Source: Earliella scabrosa (Eukaryota > Basidiomycota > Agaricomycetes > Polyporales > Polyporaceae). From it: a DNA stretch of 64,000 bases. The position numbers and the translations under genes were made by a program. Under the pieces are notes generated by a model. That model saw only the letters and a program-made list of their open reading frames with translations. It was not told the origin of the DNA and ran no database searches. Numbering within the stretch: the first letter of the stretch is position 1; each line of letters begins with the position of its first letter. The stretch spans positions 744,001 to 808,000 of the forward strand of contig JABYQQ010000017.1 in assembly GCA_022605405.1 (NCBI GenBank), given 5' to 3'. Of the stretch, positions 44,701-54,998 are shown one piece after another.

Positions 44701-46964
44701 CCTCCTCCCGCGCCAAGAGGCAGCTCCACGTGGCGAGTCGTCGCTCGCCGCTGCTCGCCCGGACCTCCTTCTTCGTGGCCAATCAGCTCCCTTTCGTGAG
44801 TCATCGCTAGCTCCAGGACGACCTCACTGAATGCTGACCGCTCGGTCTCGCGATTCATTCCTTGCTACAGTGCCCCCGGACCTCCTCCCGCGCGAGCAAC
44901 CCGCCCCTTCTCACTCGTCTTCGGACGCCGTGAGCTCCTTTGGCGGGTCGTCGCTCGCTCCCGCGCGACCTGACCTCCTCCCGCGCCAAGAGGCAGCTCC
45001 ACGTGGCGAGTCGTCGCTCGCCGCTGCTCGCCCGGACCTCCCGCGCGTACAAGCATCTCGCGAGTCGTCGCTCGCCGCTGCTCGCCCCGACCTCCTTCCT
45101 CGCGCCCAATCAGCTCCATTTCGTGAGTGATCGCTAGCTTCAGGACCCCCTGACCTCCTACTAACTGCTCGGTGCCGCAATTCATCCCTAGCTACGTTGC
45201 AACCGGACGTCCTCCCCCGCGAACAACCCGCCCTCGCACGCCAGTCTTCGGAGGCCGTAGGTCCCATGGGCGAGTCCTCGCTCGCAACAGTTCGCCTCGA
45301 CGTCCTCCCGCGCGAAGAAGCAGCTGCTCGTGGTGAGTCGTCGCTCGCTGCAGCGCGACCAGATCTCCTTCCCCGTCCCGAGCAATCGGTCCAGAGCAGT
45401 GAGTCATCCCTAGCTCGAGAACGACCTGACCTCGTACTAACTGCTCGGTCTCGCTATTCATCCCTGACTACAGTGCCCTCCGACCTCCTTCCGCGCGAAC
45501 CACGGGCCTGCTCTGGCAAGCGCGAGGACTCTATAACTCCCTTTCGCGCGTCCCCGCCGGCTGTAGCTCGTCAAGGTCTACCACGACCCGGGGATGTTCC
45601 ACAGCCCTTTTCCGAGTCTCGGGGAATGCTGGCTCACGATGCCGCCGACGTTTTCGGGACACCAGGGATGGCTTTAACTCGGGATCCTGGCTCGGGGGCC
45701 GCGCGGTCGGACATGCTAGGACACAATATGCTTCCTCCTCATGCCCCTCATGGCACGAGCGGACGTAGGTCGACAACGAGCACCATCCGCAACGTACATG
45801 GAACCTACATGGTGGCGGGCCCCGAGCGAGAGTTGGACGTTCACAATGGCGATGACTCTCGAGAACAGCCGGGCCCATATCAGGAAGAGCATGATGTGTT
45901 CACCGCGACCCCTGCACCCCTCTATGGGTCTGACCACACGACTCTCCCTGCACCTCTCGTCGCTTCACCTGCACGCCCCGTTGCCTCACCTGCACGACCT
46001 CCCGTCGGCTCACCGACTCATCCTGTCGCCTCACCTGCGCGCTCCACGCCGTCTGCGCGGCGCACCATCAACACTCATTCCTCGCCGAACCTCGAGCGGT
46101 TGCTGCTTCACGCGCGATCCAATGGCGATTCATCCGCGTCTATCCTTCACGCCCACAGGACCATCCAAGCCAACACGCCCATGTCAAACGAGTGCGTTGG
46201 GATGCGTTCAATAGGGTCCCGAGGAGATATGGCACCAGCAAACACGGCTCGCGGTCCGAGCGACACCTCCGCTTTGTCAGCAGGCGTCGTCCATCAGCCC
46301 GCAAGTTCTCCGGAGGTTGAGCTGGAGAGCTCAGCGTCGCAAAGCGTGGAGACTGCGCAGGAATCTTCTGCCGAGGATAGTACCCTACAGCGCGCACCTG
46401 CAGGGCAGGTCATACCGGCAACGCCGCGCAAGCGGCCACACCCGCCCACCGCACCCAACACCCCCGCGCGAGGCGAAGGCATTCCCTCTGCGGTTCCACA
46501 CCCTGGCACCCCTCATTCCCCGACTAAACTTGCCGCGCTACAGTCAAACCCTCGCCCCCCGCGGACGGATCATCCGGGCGCCCCACGCCCTGGCGCCGGG
46601 GCGGCGCCTCGTCGCCATCCAGGTGGTCGTGACACGTCTCCTACGCCTGTGAGTGGTCGGCGTCAACGGGTCCCCACCCTGAAGGCGCAAGAGAAAGACG
46701 GGTACGACGATGTGTTTCTTATGATGTCCCGGAATGGTAATTCACGAGCTTCACAGTGTTCGGACCATTGCGCAGCGCAACGCTGATCAAGACGCACGGC
46801 ATCAGTCTGAATCGACGGGGGGCAGCTCCAGCGCGCCAGTGGTATCGAACGCCATGCGAGGAAGGCAGCCGGGCAAGTGAGTATTTACGATTTCCTCGCA
46901 GCTGTGCCGTGGTGGGTGACCTGCTGGCAGGGGAAGGCGACGCTCGAAGGTCCCGCGCGTCTGA
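41715..46964 (+). CDS. Giant repeat protein (gene N) with introns inside repeat units
   Basis: Function not recognised; about 1550 residues. Exons: 41715-41716, 41771-42092, 42149-42492, 42545-42667, 42725-42846, 42903-44261, 44331-44795, 44871-45122, 45192-46736, 46792-46876 and 46931-46964, all in phase. The first intron (41717-41770) splits the start codon: AT is joined to G, giving MKYPVRHIRF. The N-terminal 330 residues look ordered (ALWKEYLEEFGGPLPPEDLE, RRLGALDVFMKSDLKEELVE, DKVWWLAAQIMAGPNETGRV). They are followed by a long Ser/Pro-rich region with many copies of SSLAxARPDLLPR-type repeats. It ends in a basic tail (GKGRRRSKVPRV). Three introns (44262-44330, 44796-44870, 45123-45191) lie within repeat units and each carries an in-frame stop, so the gene is open only if they are spliced. 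Without splicing it would be a pseudogene; the consistent phases favour splicing. Confidence 0.65.
43986..45473 (+). repeat. Diverged internal repeats, each with an intron-like block
   Basis: Six related blocks start gtgagt and end cag or tag: 43989-44063 (75 nt), 44262-44330 (69), 44535-44597 (63), 44796-44870 (75), 45123-45191 (69) and 45399-45473 (75). Each has a CTGAC or CTAAC branch-like string and a length divisible by three. Blocks 1, 3 and 6 are open (SSLAPGRPHLMLTVRSRHSS type); blocks 2, 4 and 5 carry TGA stops. Between them lie the coding units RPDLLPR and PPDLLPREQPAP. Long segments (44330-44540 and 45190-45400) are near-identical, showing recent duplication. Confidence 0.85.
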
Positions 46965-47336
46965 CCGCGCAGGAGTTGCTTATGCACATCTGACCGCGAT
47001 GGAGTTGGCATGTCGCGTCCGTGCATGCGTCGTAGTCTTATGATCATTAGACCGTACGAGCGTCCATGTGTAGCTGAACTCAATGTACTGTGGTGTCGTG
47101 AAATTGCTGGCACGATGACTTTGCGCAGCTTTCGGGACCCTTTGACGCTAGCCCGAGGTAACCCTCGACGCTCCTTGTTGACTATCGCCATCCCCGGGCC
47201 TAGCTCGGAGACACGCCGTCAACGGCGTACCCGGAACAGGGCCCGCCGAGGCGCGCGGTCCCGTTCGGATCCACATATAAATCAGCTTGACGGACCTACT
47301 GCGACGGGCTCTAGCATTACCCCGTCCTGCACCCTC
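46965..47336 (+). promoter_or_regulatory. Intergenic region with TATA box for gene O
   Basis: A clear TATAAA lies at 47276-47281 (ccacatataaatcag), 56 nt before the ATG at 47337, good spacing for a short 5' leader. The frame of gene O stays open upstream to about 47010, so the TATA box is the main reason for choosing the later start. Confidence 0.5.
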
Positions 47337-48204
47337 ATGCTGATCCGTGCCGTTCTCTGGAAATACGTAACTGCTCCTGCTTTGACTGCTCGATTGCGAA
47401 TATGCACTCACTCACACGTACATTCTGTAGCACTTCGTCGCCCCTTTGCAACACTTCTACCAAGCCAAGTGTGGCTCACTGATCCCGTTATGGCAGGAGG
47501 ACGACTGGCTCAGCAATAGCTGTGATGGCAACGGTGCGATGTACATCGATGTCTGGGAGCCTAATGCCGGGAACTGGTCCGCTTGCATGGCGGACGAGAT
47601 CAACATCACGGCCGACCGAAGGCGTCCTACAATTCTGTTACGGTTTAGTCGACCACCTCCTCATGCGTTTGGACTGGGTCGCGAGCTTGCCCTGCTCGAT
47701 GAGGCGCGAGATCGCGTCGGCACTTACTTCTGCTGTAGGCACGACCTGCGGCCACCTACCTCTCAGGGCCGTACACTTCGGGTTCTTGCATGGAGCAAGG
47801 TAGGCAGAAACGTTGTATAACATGAGAGCGATATACTGATGAGCCTTATGCAGGGTGACGTCGAACCCTGCCTGTTCTATGTCAACGTCCCCGACGAGAC
47901 GAGTGTCTGCCTTGCCAATCATCGCGTCATCGTGGACCATGTGCTTGGCTCGGATTGGCTTGGCCCCAAGAGAGTCGAAGTCTGGGATCCGGAGGACGAG
48001 CGATGGCGGGATGAGTGCATCCACGCTCGCCTAGGTGTCTCGACGTACCACCGGCTCTTGCTTGTGCGCTACCCCAAGAACAAGGACATCCGGGGAGCGG
48101 GTGCACCCATCGCCTCGCTGCAGGAACAGACGCACGAGATGTGGATCCAGGACAAGATCAGCGACGGCATTGAAGATGACGCGGAGGAGGTGAGATGGCA
48201 ATAG
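47337..48204 (+). CDS. Hypothetical protein (gene O) with two Trp-containing modules
   Basis: Function not recognised. Exons are 47337-47366 (MLIRAVLWKY), 47431-47799 and 47854-48204, with introns of 64 and 54 nt, both phase 0, giving about 249 residues. Two similar modules are seen: AMYIDVWEPNAGNWSACMAD followed by INITADRRRPTILLR, and KRVEVWDPEDERWRDECI followed by ARLGVSTYHRLLLVRY. The shared pattern is (I/V)xVWxPxxxxWxxxxx..(I/L)xV....PxLLxR. The gene to the right (49177) has a comparable module (RRIAYWDKECGEWQGIGI then PLRVDRHSPVLLLRR), so the two genes share a building block and may be related or act together. The C-terminus is acidic (DKISDGIEDDAEE). A donor-like gtgagat overlaps the last codons, so a further 3' exon is possible. 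Confidence 0.6.
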
Positions 48205-49176
48205 AGTTCCTGAGCCCCTGATGTATGTCGGCTGACCTATGATCTGTGCGGCAGACGCCTGTTCATCCCCAATCCGCCCTTAGGTGTGATGAATGAGACG
48301 AGATCTTGTAGTTACGGCGGCGTATTGTATTCGGTCTGGTGTAGTCGTGAACAGCCGACATAGCATAGACAGTCCAACATGCGATATGACGTAATACTTG
48401 AGGGCGCATGGCACCGCCACCAGCAGCCCGATATAGCGGGATAAAATATTGAACTGACGCCTTCGCACTGGATTCCTCCCACGCTCGTTGACAACGCCAC
48501 CATGGTACCAGGGCGGCAGGGCCCCTGGCGATAGTTCGACCCGCATATCCGGTTTTCCATAGGCCCTCATCAAGCGTCCTCCTGCCAGGGTCTCGCCGGT
48601 GCCGACAGTTCGACCCGCAGTTTCGGGGCGCTACGCACTGCGCTTTCGACACCAAAGACTGCGCTCGTCACTGAGCAGAACAGACGTTTCACTAGGAACC
48701 TAGCGCCACATAGCATGCTTACGACGGTTGGAGCCGCAAATCTGGGTCGTCATATGCCGCTCAACATCAGGGATGCCGCTTCCAACTCCCGTGACGACAG
48801 TTCGACCCGCAGTGCCGGCTCTGCTTTTCTAAAGCACCAAGCGCTCTGCTCGGACCGACACGCGCTCTCCCCGTCCGTCCCGGATCGCCGTGTTCAATCC
48901 GGGAACCGCCTAAGCACAACGCTGCGCAGCGGAACGACACAATCAACTCGGTGGTACGAGACGCTAGCTGAGAACGCGTACGACAGCGACTTGGATGGCA
49001 TTCACCAGCTTGATGGTCAAGCCAGAGAACAGCGCGGTTGTACGCCGCTAGGAACGTATGGGCCGACACCTATGACTATCAGCGAGGATTGTTGTTTATC
49101 CCGGCTTATATGTATATATGTATATATAGCCCTCCAGTGGCCTGCTTGAGAACTGGTTGTAAGTCGTTCTTCCTCT
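48205..49176. other. Intergenic region with a thrice-repeated motif and TATA run
   Basis: The 13-mer AGTTCGACCCGCA occurs at 48533-48545, 48607-48619 and 48799-48811, in similar flanking sequence; on the minus strand it would encode a CGSN-type peptide repeated in three frames. An alternating TATATGTATATATGTATATA run lies at 49105-49129, about 50-70 nt before the start codon of the next gene. No supported exon. Confidence 0.5.
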
Positions 49177-51262
49177 ATGCCCCTTCGCCGTGACTACTTT
49201 CGGCCAGGTGAAGCAGGGGCGCGACCTGTGTGGCGGGTCAATGGCGCGCGCGAGAGGAAATACCCCGAAACGCTCAAATCCTTATGTCGTCATGGGTCGT
49301 CCAACCGTCTCCCATCACCACCACCAGTGTGCCCAAGGTGTGGTCGCAAGACCAACTTCCTCGCGCAGCTTTGCTTCATGGAAGGTGTGGCGGGTGCGTA
49401 TGTGTTTATTGTGAGTCAATATCACCTCTTGTGGCTCTGTAACACCTATCTCTGACATTGTGTAGGGTGATCGGTGCAAGCATCGTCATTGGCCGATTCA
49501 AGAGGGCCCGTCCGAGGCTCAGCTAGAGGAGATAGAGGCTGAACGTCATCGTTTGAACGGTGGACGTGGCAAGACCGCCCGAAGCGATGTCGTGGTACGA
49601 GTGGTGCGCAAACATGCATCGGCCCTGGTCGGCGCCTCGAAGACCCCTGCCGTCAAGAAACGTTTGCGCCAGTCCAACAATGGGCGATCACTCGCGAAAG
49701 CAGTACGTTGGTCCGCAATATGGTAGTCTGTACATGACTGTACTGATCTCGCCCAACATCGAACAGGAGGATGGTCGAGCGAGGACCAAACGGGTGTTCC
49801 AAGTAACAGCTGCAGCGTCTTTTTCAGTGTATCCTTGTATACTGACTTGTGCTACGCGTGCTCGCAGACGCGTCACAATGAGGCTGATTCAAAGGCACGT
49901 GAACACCCTCAACTGCGACCTCTGCGTGTTGCTGATCGCGACCGTCACCATACAGGACCCTGCTGAAGGCGATGAGGACGAAGATGGTACGTCGGACGAT
50001 GTCGAAACGGTAGTACGTCGAGCTTCTGTTGTACGATGTCGCGACTTCCCCTTGACGCTATGTTGATGCAGGTGCACAGCGACGGTTGCTCGGGGCCGTC
50101 GGACGTCACCGTGTACTTCTGGTACGAAGTATGTGTTCTCATGTGCAACATACCATGGTTCCGCGCCTGATTAACGCTAACCGCAGTCTTGGGCGGATCC
50201 AGAAAGGCGAGTGTGCCCTGTAGATGGCGAGTGCGACGAGCACGTCTTGTACATCGCCCAGATGAGTTGGATTTACGTTCACGCTCGGGACTTTGACTAC
50301 TGGAGCTATGATCTTGCCCATTGGATCCGGTTGGATAGGCCGAGCGAGGCGATTCCTGTGGAAAAGGAAGGCCTCCCAGTCTTGATCAGGGGTCGCGCGG
50401 TGACGTGCAGTGGCTTCGCGGCTGTGCTACGCGACATCGAGCGCGAAGCTGGGTGGCAAACTGGGCAGCCTACGCTGCAAGAGCGTATTGGCGCAACACT
50501 TCCGTCGGCGATTTGGACCTTACTATGGAACGAGGTATGTGGGCTGAAGTCGCACAAACCTCAATGCTAACGCAGCAAGCCTGGTAGGACCATGCCAATC
50601 CCGAAGTCTTTTGCCTCCCTTTGCCAGCCTCTGGTCTCCTGAGTCTCACGGAGACTGAAGCGTTCCAACGCGGGCTGACAGGCCTCGAGGGAGCCCGACG
50701 CATCGCGTACTGGGACAAAGAGTGCGGAGAGTGGCAAGGAATTGGGATTAAGCATCCTTTGCGCGTGGATCGTCACTCCCCTGTGCTCCTGTTGCGCCGT
50801 CAGGATGCCTTCTACATTCGTGGACTCGGTGACGCGCTCGTATATCTCGAGCAGCAACGCGCTGCGCAACAGGTCGACGGCCCGGTACGGCCAACAGCCG
50901 CCGCAACGCAGGACGAGATTGTCGCGTATTGCGTGAGTTGTGCTCATCTATCATCGAGACGTTCGGATGGGCTAACTCTCAACCTGGGCGCGCTATAGGA
51001 TATGACCACGGAGCTGCCCTTGCGGCAGTTGCGGTCACATGAAGCGATCGAGCCCCCGGTTGCTGTCCCTCAAGAGCCACTTTCGGGCGGCGGAGCATGG
51101 GTGGACGAGTGTCTCTCCAGGACCCGATCTCGAAGCCCGTCAATCGAGCTGGTGGAGGACCCGGGCGAGGTAGCCGTGATTCACGAAAAGGCGCGACGCA
51201 AACGGGAGACACGCGGAAGTATCACCCACACAAGATCGCGCCCCGGTGGCGTGCGCATGTAA
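49177..51262 (+). CDS. Zinc-ribbon-like hypothetical protein (gene P)
   Basis: Exact function not recognised. Seven exons: 49177-49410, 49466-49702, 49767-50009, 50072-50128, 50187-50534, 50588-50932 and 50999-51262, with introns of 53-66 nt, all phase 0, giving 575 residues. The N-terminus has a zinc-ribbon or GRF-like pattern: C52-x2-C55 (VCPRCGRKT), C66, then across an intron C82, H84 and H86 (GDRCKHRHW). Next comes a Glu/Arg-rich helix (QLEEIEAERHRLNGGRGK) and a basic stretch (KTPAVKKRLRQSNNGRSLAK). A distinctive whole exon reads HSDGCSGPSDVTVYFWYE. Then follow EGLPVLIRGRAVTCSGF and a Trp module RRIAYWDKECGEWQGIGI shared with gene O. The C-terminus is Ser/Arg-rich and basic (KARRKRETRGS). 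The region 49902-49958 inside exon 3 could be an optional 57-nt intron. A nucleic-acid-binding role is plausible only from the zinc pattern. Confidence 0.7.
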
Positions 51263-51563
51263 CGTTGATGTAGTGTTGAATTGGATGGCATGCATGGAGA
51301 CCATGGGTGCGGGTCGAGGATCTAGCCATGCATGGAAAGCGACCGACGACCGTTTATCGCGCTCGATTTCTAGATCACATCTCGGTGATCTCCACCTCGA
51401 CACATTTGGAACGATCGCGTGCGGAGCTCCATGAATCGTTTAGAAATCCAAGGTGATGGGAGATCTTGGCGCGGGCATATATATCTGACTAGGTGCGTCG
51501 CAGTTTCGAATTGCCCAGCCAGCCCCGCCCCGTTCCCCTAGTCAGCGCGCCTTGCTCGCACAC
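51263..51563 (+). promoter_or_regulatory. Promoter of gene Q with TATA box
   Basis: CATATATATC at 51476-51485 lies about 80 nt before the start codon at 51564 and is the only strong AT-rich element in the interval. Confidence 0.5.
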
Positions 51564-52404
51564 ATGCCTCTGCGAGGAGCGTTCGTCAGTGAACCTAGGG
51601 TTCAACTCATAGACAGGGAGCAGACGAACGAGGAGACGGATGAAGTGGAGACCACCCTATATCTCATCGTCGAGGGTTATGCACGCAGAGTCAAGGTGCA
51701 GGTGAGCATTTGCTGGGACTTTTCATGAGGCTCATGGCTGACTCGGGACGTTAGCGTCAATTGCCAGTGTCGTTGGCGGCCGCATGCGAGACCACCCCTG
51801 CACAGTGGAATGAGTTCCGGGCGTCGTTGGTCAGCTCTGGTGTTCATGAGGCTCTCTCCCAAACCCAGAGGGATGCAGTAGAGGCCGTCGTCTGCTTGTT
51901 CGAGTTTGTCCACGGAGGTTCTCAAGAAGCGATCGCGATGTGGCCTACTTTCCTGGAGAAGCTTCTGATGATAGCAATTCATCCGGACGGACGGGACGTC
52001 TCCTCGTACCTCGTGGGCCTCATACGCTGGTCTCAGGAGATCATAGTCCCTTGGACCCGAGACCTTGCGATGGTGAGTGTCCGATGCGCAGCTGTACGTC
52101 ATTCTAAAGCATCGACCATCGACCCTCCTAGGCACCGATGCCCCCAGAGCTAGTGGCTCGATGGGGCCGTCCCGGTGGGCGACGTGAGACAGACGACGCC
52201 GACTATGAGAGCGACGACGAGCCCCTCGGTTCCAATCGCGAGCTGACGTCGAACCCTGCGTCTTGCCCTGCAGCCGACGATGGCTTCCCCAGAGATGCGA
52301 CACGCTCAAACGAAACTCGGCAGAGGGACGAGCCTAGGCCGGCTCAGCGCCCCTGGTACGACGCGTTTTTCGACTCTGACGAAGAATGGGAGGAGGAGGA
52401 TTAG
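51564..52404 (+). CDS. Hypothetical protein (gene Q), paralogue of gene K
   Basis: Function not recognised. Exons are 51564-51701, 51755-52072 and 52132-52404, with introns of 53 and 59 nt, both phase 0, giving 242 residues. It starts MPLRGAFVSEPRVQLIDREQ. The middle exon encodes a helical domain (AQWNEFRASLVSSGVHEALS, DAVEAVVCLFEFVHGGSQEA, MWPTFLEKLLMIAIHPDG) that aligns with gene K over its whole length and is the same 318 nt long. The third exon is polar and acidic, ending FFDSDEEWEEED, longer than in gene K. Conserved exon count, phases and middle-exon length show duplication of a whole gene rather than convergence. Genes K and Q bracket the transposase, M, N, O and P. Confidence 0.75.
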
Positions 52405-52559
52405 ACTCGTAGAGGGTACCAGAGCAATGTGACCGTGAATCATTATCGATCGTCTTTTACACCGTATGTCTGGGCTGGCGTACGCACGCTGTCCAAGACT
52501 GAGAACTCAGTGTGTGACGGGTCATCGGTATATGACTCGAGAGACCGAAGGAACGGCGT

Positions 52560-52970
52560 GCAGCGTGCTGGACACATTCAACCATAGCTTCGATGAGATC
52601 CATTCACACTTATGTGTGTACGTCTTACAACGCTCGGGGAGGGGGGAGGGGTGGAGGACATCCCCAATTCCCTAGGTTCCCGTAGGATGACCCACGACGA
52701 GCTGGGACCGTGAAGTACGAACATTGCCGCACCAAACAGCACACGCGCACCGAAGGGTGCGCCCGCAAAAAGCTGTGTCGGTCGAGGAGATCTACGAGGT
52801 GCAGATGCGAGGGGATGTTCGTTATGTGGGCTCCAACTCGACATATTGAGGAGAACGACCCGCTCAACACATTCAACCAGTGAATCGATGAAATATATTC
52901 TGTACATATGCGTGTACATAGCTCGCGGGAAAGGTTCTAAACCCCCAAGTACTTCCGTCCCCGCGTCCAC
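52560..52970. repeat. Diverged duplication left of the minisatellite
   Basis: The block at about 52568-52720 (acacattcaaccatagcttc.gatgagatc, then tgtgtgtacgt, then acccacgacgagctgggacc) recurs at about 52865-52985 (acacattcaaccagtgaatc.gatgaaata, then gcgtgtacata, then acccatgacgagctgcggcc). The first copy also ends in a degenerate minisatellite unit (acagcacacgcgcaccgaag, 52738-52757). Confidence 0.6.
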
Positions 52971-52978
52971 GACCCATG

Positions 52979-53745
52979 ACGAGCTGCGGCCGTCGAGCGA
53001 GAGAGGTCTCGCACGAACAGCACACGCGCACCAAAGGATGCACCCGCGAGAGGGATAGCGGGCTGCGGCCGTCGAGCGAGAGAGATCCCGCACGAACAGC
53101 GCACGCGCACCAAAGGATGCCACCCGCGAGAGGGATAGCGGGCTGCGGCCGTCGAGCGAGAGAGATCTCGCACGAACAGCACACGCGCACCAAAGGATGC
53201 ACCCGCGAGAGGGATAGCGGGTTGCGGCCGTCGAGCGAGAGAGATCTCGCACGAACAGCGCACGCGCACCAAAGGATGCACCCGCGAGAGGGATAGCGGG
53301 CTGCGGCCGTCGAGCGAGAGAGATCTCGCACGAACAGCACACGCGCACCAAAGGATGCACCCGCGAGAGGGATAGCGGGCTGCGGCCGTCGAGCGAGAGA
53401 GATCTCGCACGAACAGCGCACGCGCACCAAAGGATGCACCCGCGAGAGGGATAGCGGGCTGCGGCCGTCGAGCGAAAGAGATCTCGCACGAACAGCACAC
53501 GCGCACCAAAGGATGCACCCGCGAGAGGGATAGCGGGCTGCGGCCGTCGAGCGAGAGAGATCTCGCACGAACAGCGCACGCGCACCAAAGGATGCACCCG
53601 CGAGAGGGATAGCGGGCTGCGGCCGTCGAGCGAGAGAGATCTCGCACGAACAGCGCACGCGCACCAAAGGATGCACCCGCGAGAGGGATAGAGGGCTGTG
53701 GCCGTCGAGCGAGAGAAGTCCCGCACGAACAGCACACGCGCACCG
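52979..53745. repeat. 79-bp minisatellite, about nine to ten units
   Basis: Unit starts (at gcacccgcgagagggatagc) fall at 53040, 53119, 53199, 53278, 53357, 53436, 53515, 53594 and 53673, a 79-bp period with one 80-bp unit. A partial first unit begins near 52979. Units differ at a few positions only (gcacacgcg / gcgcacgcg). Each contains the inverted pair GCGAGAGAGATCTCGC. Because 79 is not divisible by three and the unit lacks stops on the minus strand, all three minus frames stay open through the array and encode the same peptide set in rotation. I do not call a gene here. Confidence 0.95.
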
Positions 53746-54345
53746 AACGACTGACTTTCGAGCGGGCTATGACCCCAGAGGACAAGGGGGCCACGTAGGT
53801 CCCCAATGACTAGGGTCGCATGAGCAGGACAATGGGGTCACTCACCTCACACCCGCAATGGAGGAGCAGCTCACTGCCAAATGATAGCTAGCCAACGCCC
53901 CCGAAGCCGACCGACGGCAAGCGCCACGTATTCGTCAGCCGCAAGGTCGGACGCGCGTAGTGCGAGAAGGGTCAGTGGGTCACAGGTGAAGCAGAGAGAC
54001 GGAGAACAGGGAGAACAGGAGAGACAGGCGGAGGGGCGAGACACGGGGAGGGGGGAGAAACGGCGAAAGAGAGACGGCCACGACGGTTTTCGAGGCCAGG
54101 CAAGATGTTGATAGCGCCGGTTGCGATCAAGGAGATCTCCGAAATCTGAGAACGGTAACGCCTGCCACTCGCAGCCACCCAGTGATCGGGACCGCGCGCG
54201 ACCGTGCGCGCGCCCACGCGCGCCAACAAAATGCTTTGAGTAAGTTGAAGTACTGCAGGCACGCAGGTCGTCGGTATATACGTACCCAGCGACCCCCTGC
54301 AATATTTACCTGTCGCCTCCCTTCGCCCTCTGCAGTTCATCCGAT
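53746..54345 (+). promoter_or_regulatory. Intergenic region with TATA box for gene R
   Basis: GTATATAC at 54274-54281 lies about 65 nt before the ATG at 54346. A purine-rich stretch (about 53985-54075, gagagacggagaacagggag) precedes it. No supported exon. Confidence 0.45.
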
Positions 54346-54998
54346 ATGCGGCTATACACGGATCCCGAGCAACCCCAGTATCACTGTCCTCTATGTAACT
54401 CCGTACTCGAACTACAGCAATGCGATCGGGAAGGCCACTACATGTTTGGTTGTAAGTTTGTTGAGGTAAGCACGGATACGGGCCAGCTATCTATATATAA
54501 TGCAATCGCTGACGCGGTTTGTCTTTGCATGACCATGTGGCTGTTAGTGTCGCCATGAAGGGACCTCCTATGGCGATTGGCCCAAGCGGTTTCTGTGGGT
54601 GACACATTGGTACCTCCCCGATGACCCAGTAGGCTCGAAGAAGATTGTCTGGCCGAACAAGTGGACGGACATCGACGACAAAACCCCGAGCACAACGTCC
54701 TCGACCCAATCCCACGCCAAAAACATTGACTCTCCTCGTGCAGTAAAGCGACGCCGCGCCTCTGCGATCTCGGAGCCTCCAACTTCAAGGGTGAGTCTTC
54801 TCCTTCCTAGTGTGGGCATTATGCCCTAACATAGCCGTGTAGAGCAGTCTCGATTCTCGCGAACACCCAACAACCTCGCGACAGAAGCGTTCTAGACACG
54901 CGCAGGTTGAACACAAAAGGGTGCGACGGCGACTCTCCGAAGGTTCCAACGCGAACGTGAAAGCGGGAAGCTCGCGTGAAGTACCCATCGAACTGTAA
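54346..54998 (+). CDS. Small zinc-binding hypothetical protein (gene R)
   Basis: Function not recognised. Exons are 54346-54465, 54548-54790 and 54843-54998, with introns of 82 and 52 nt, phase 0, giving 172 residues. Residues 11-45 form a likely zinc knuckle: C14-x2-C17 (YHCPLCNSVLE), C26, C36 (HYMFGC) and C41-x-H43 (ECRHEG). It is followed by an aromatic block DWPKRFLWVTHWYLPDDP. The rest is polar and strongly basic (AVKRRRASAI; RQKRSRHAQVEHKRVRRRLS), suggesting nuclear location and nucleic-acid contact, which is inference. The spacing C-x2-C..C..C..C-x-H and a following Trp resemble the N-terminal ribbon of gene P, so both may be GRF-like. An alternative donor within the first exon would truncate the protein and is disfavoured. 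Confidence 0.7.

Noticed and set aside
44262..45200. Gene N as three separate genes or a pseudogene broken by TGA stops
   Set aside because: Each stop lies in a block with donor, branch and acceptor signals whose removal keeps frame in all three cases; chance is unlikely, though transcripts are needed.
52578..53735. Open frame of 385 codons on the minus strand through the minisatellite, plus others of 267-289 codons in the remaining frames
   Set aside because: It is a by-product of a 79-bp repeat without stops; the same peptides appear in all frames and no splice or start context supports a gene.
52979..53745. CRISPR array
   Set aside because: Repeats are contiguous with no unique spacers and the genome is eukaryotic.
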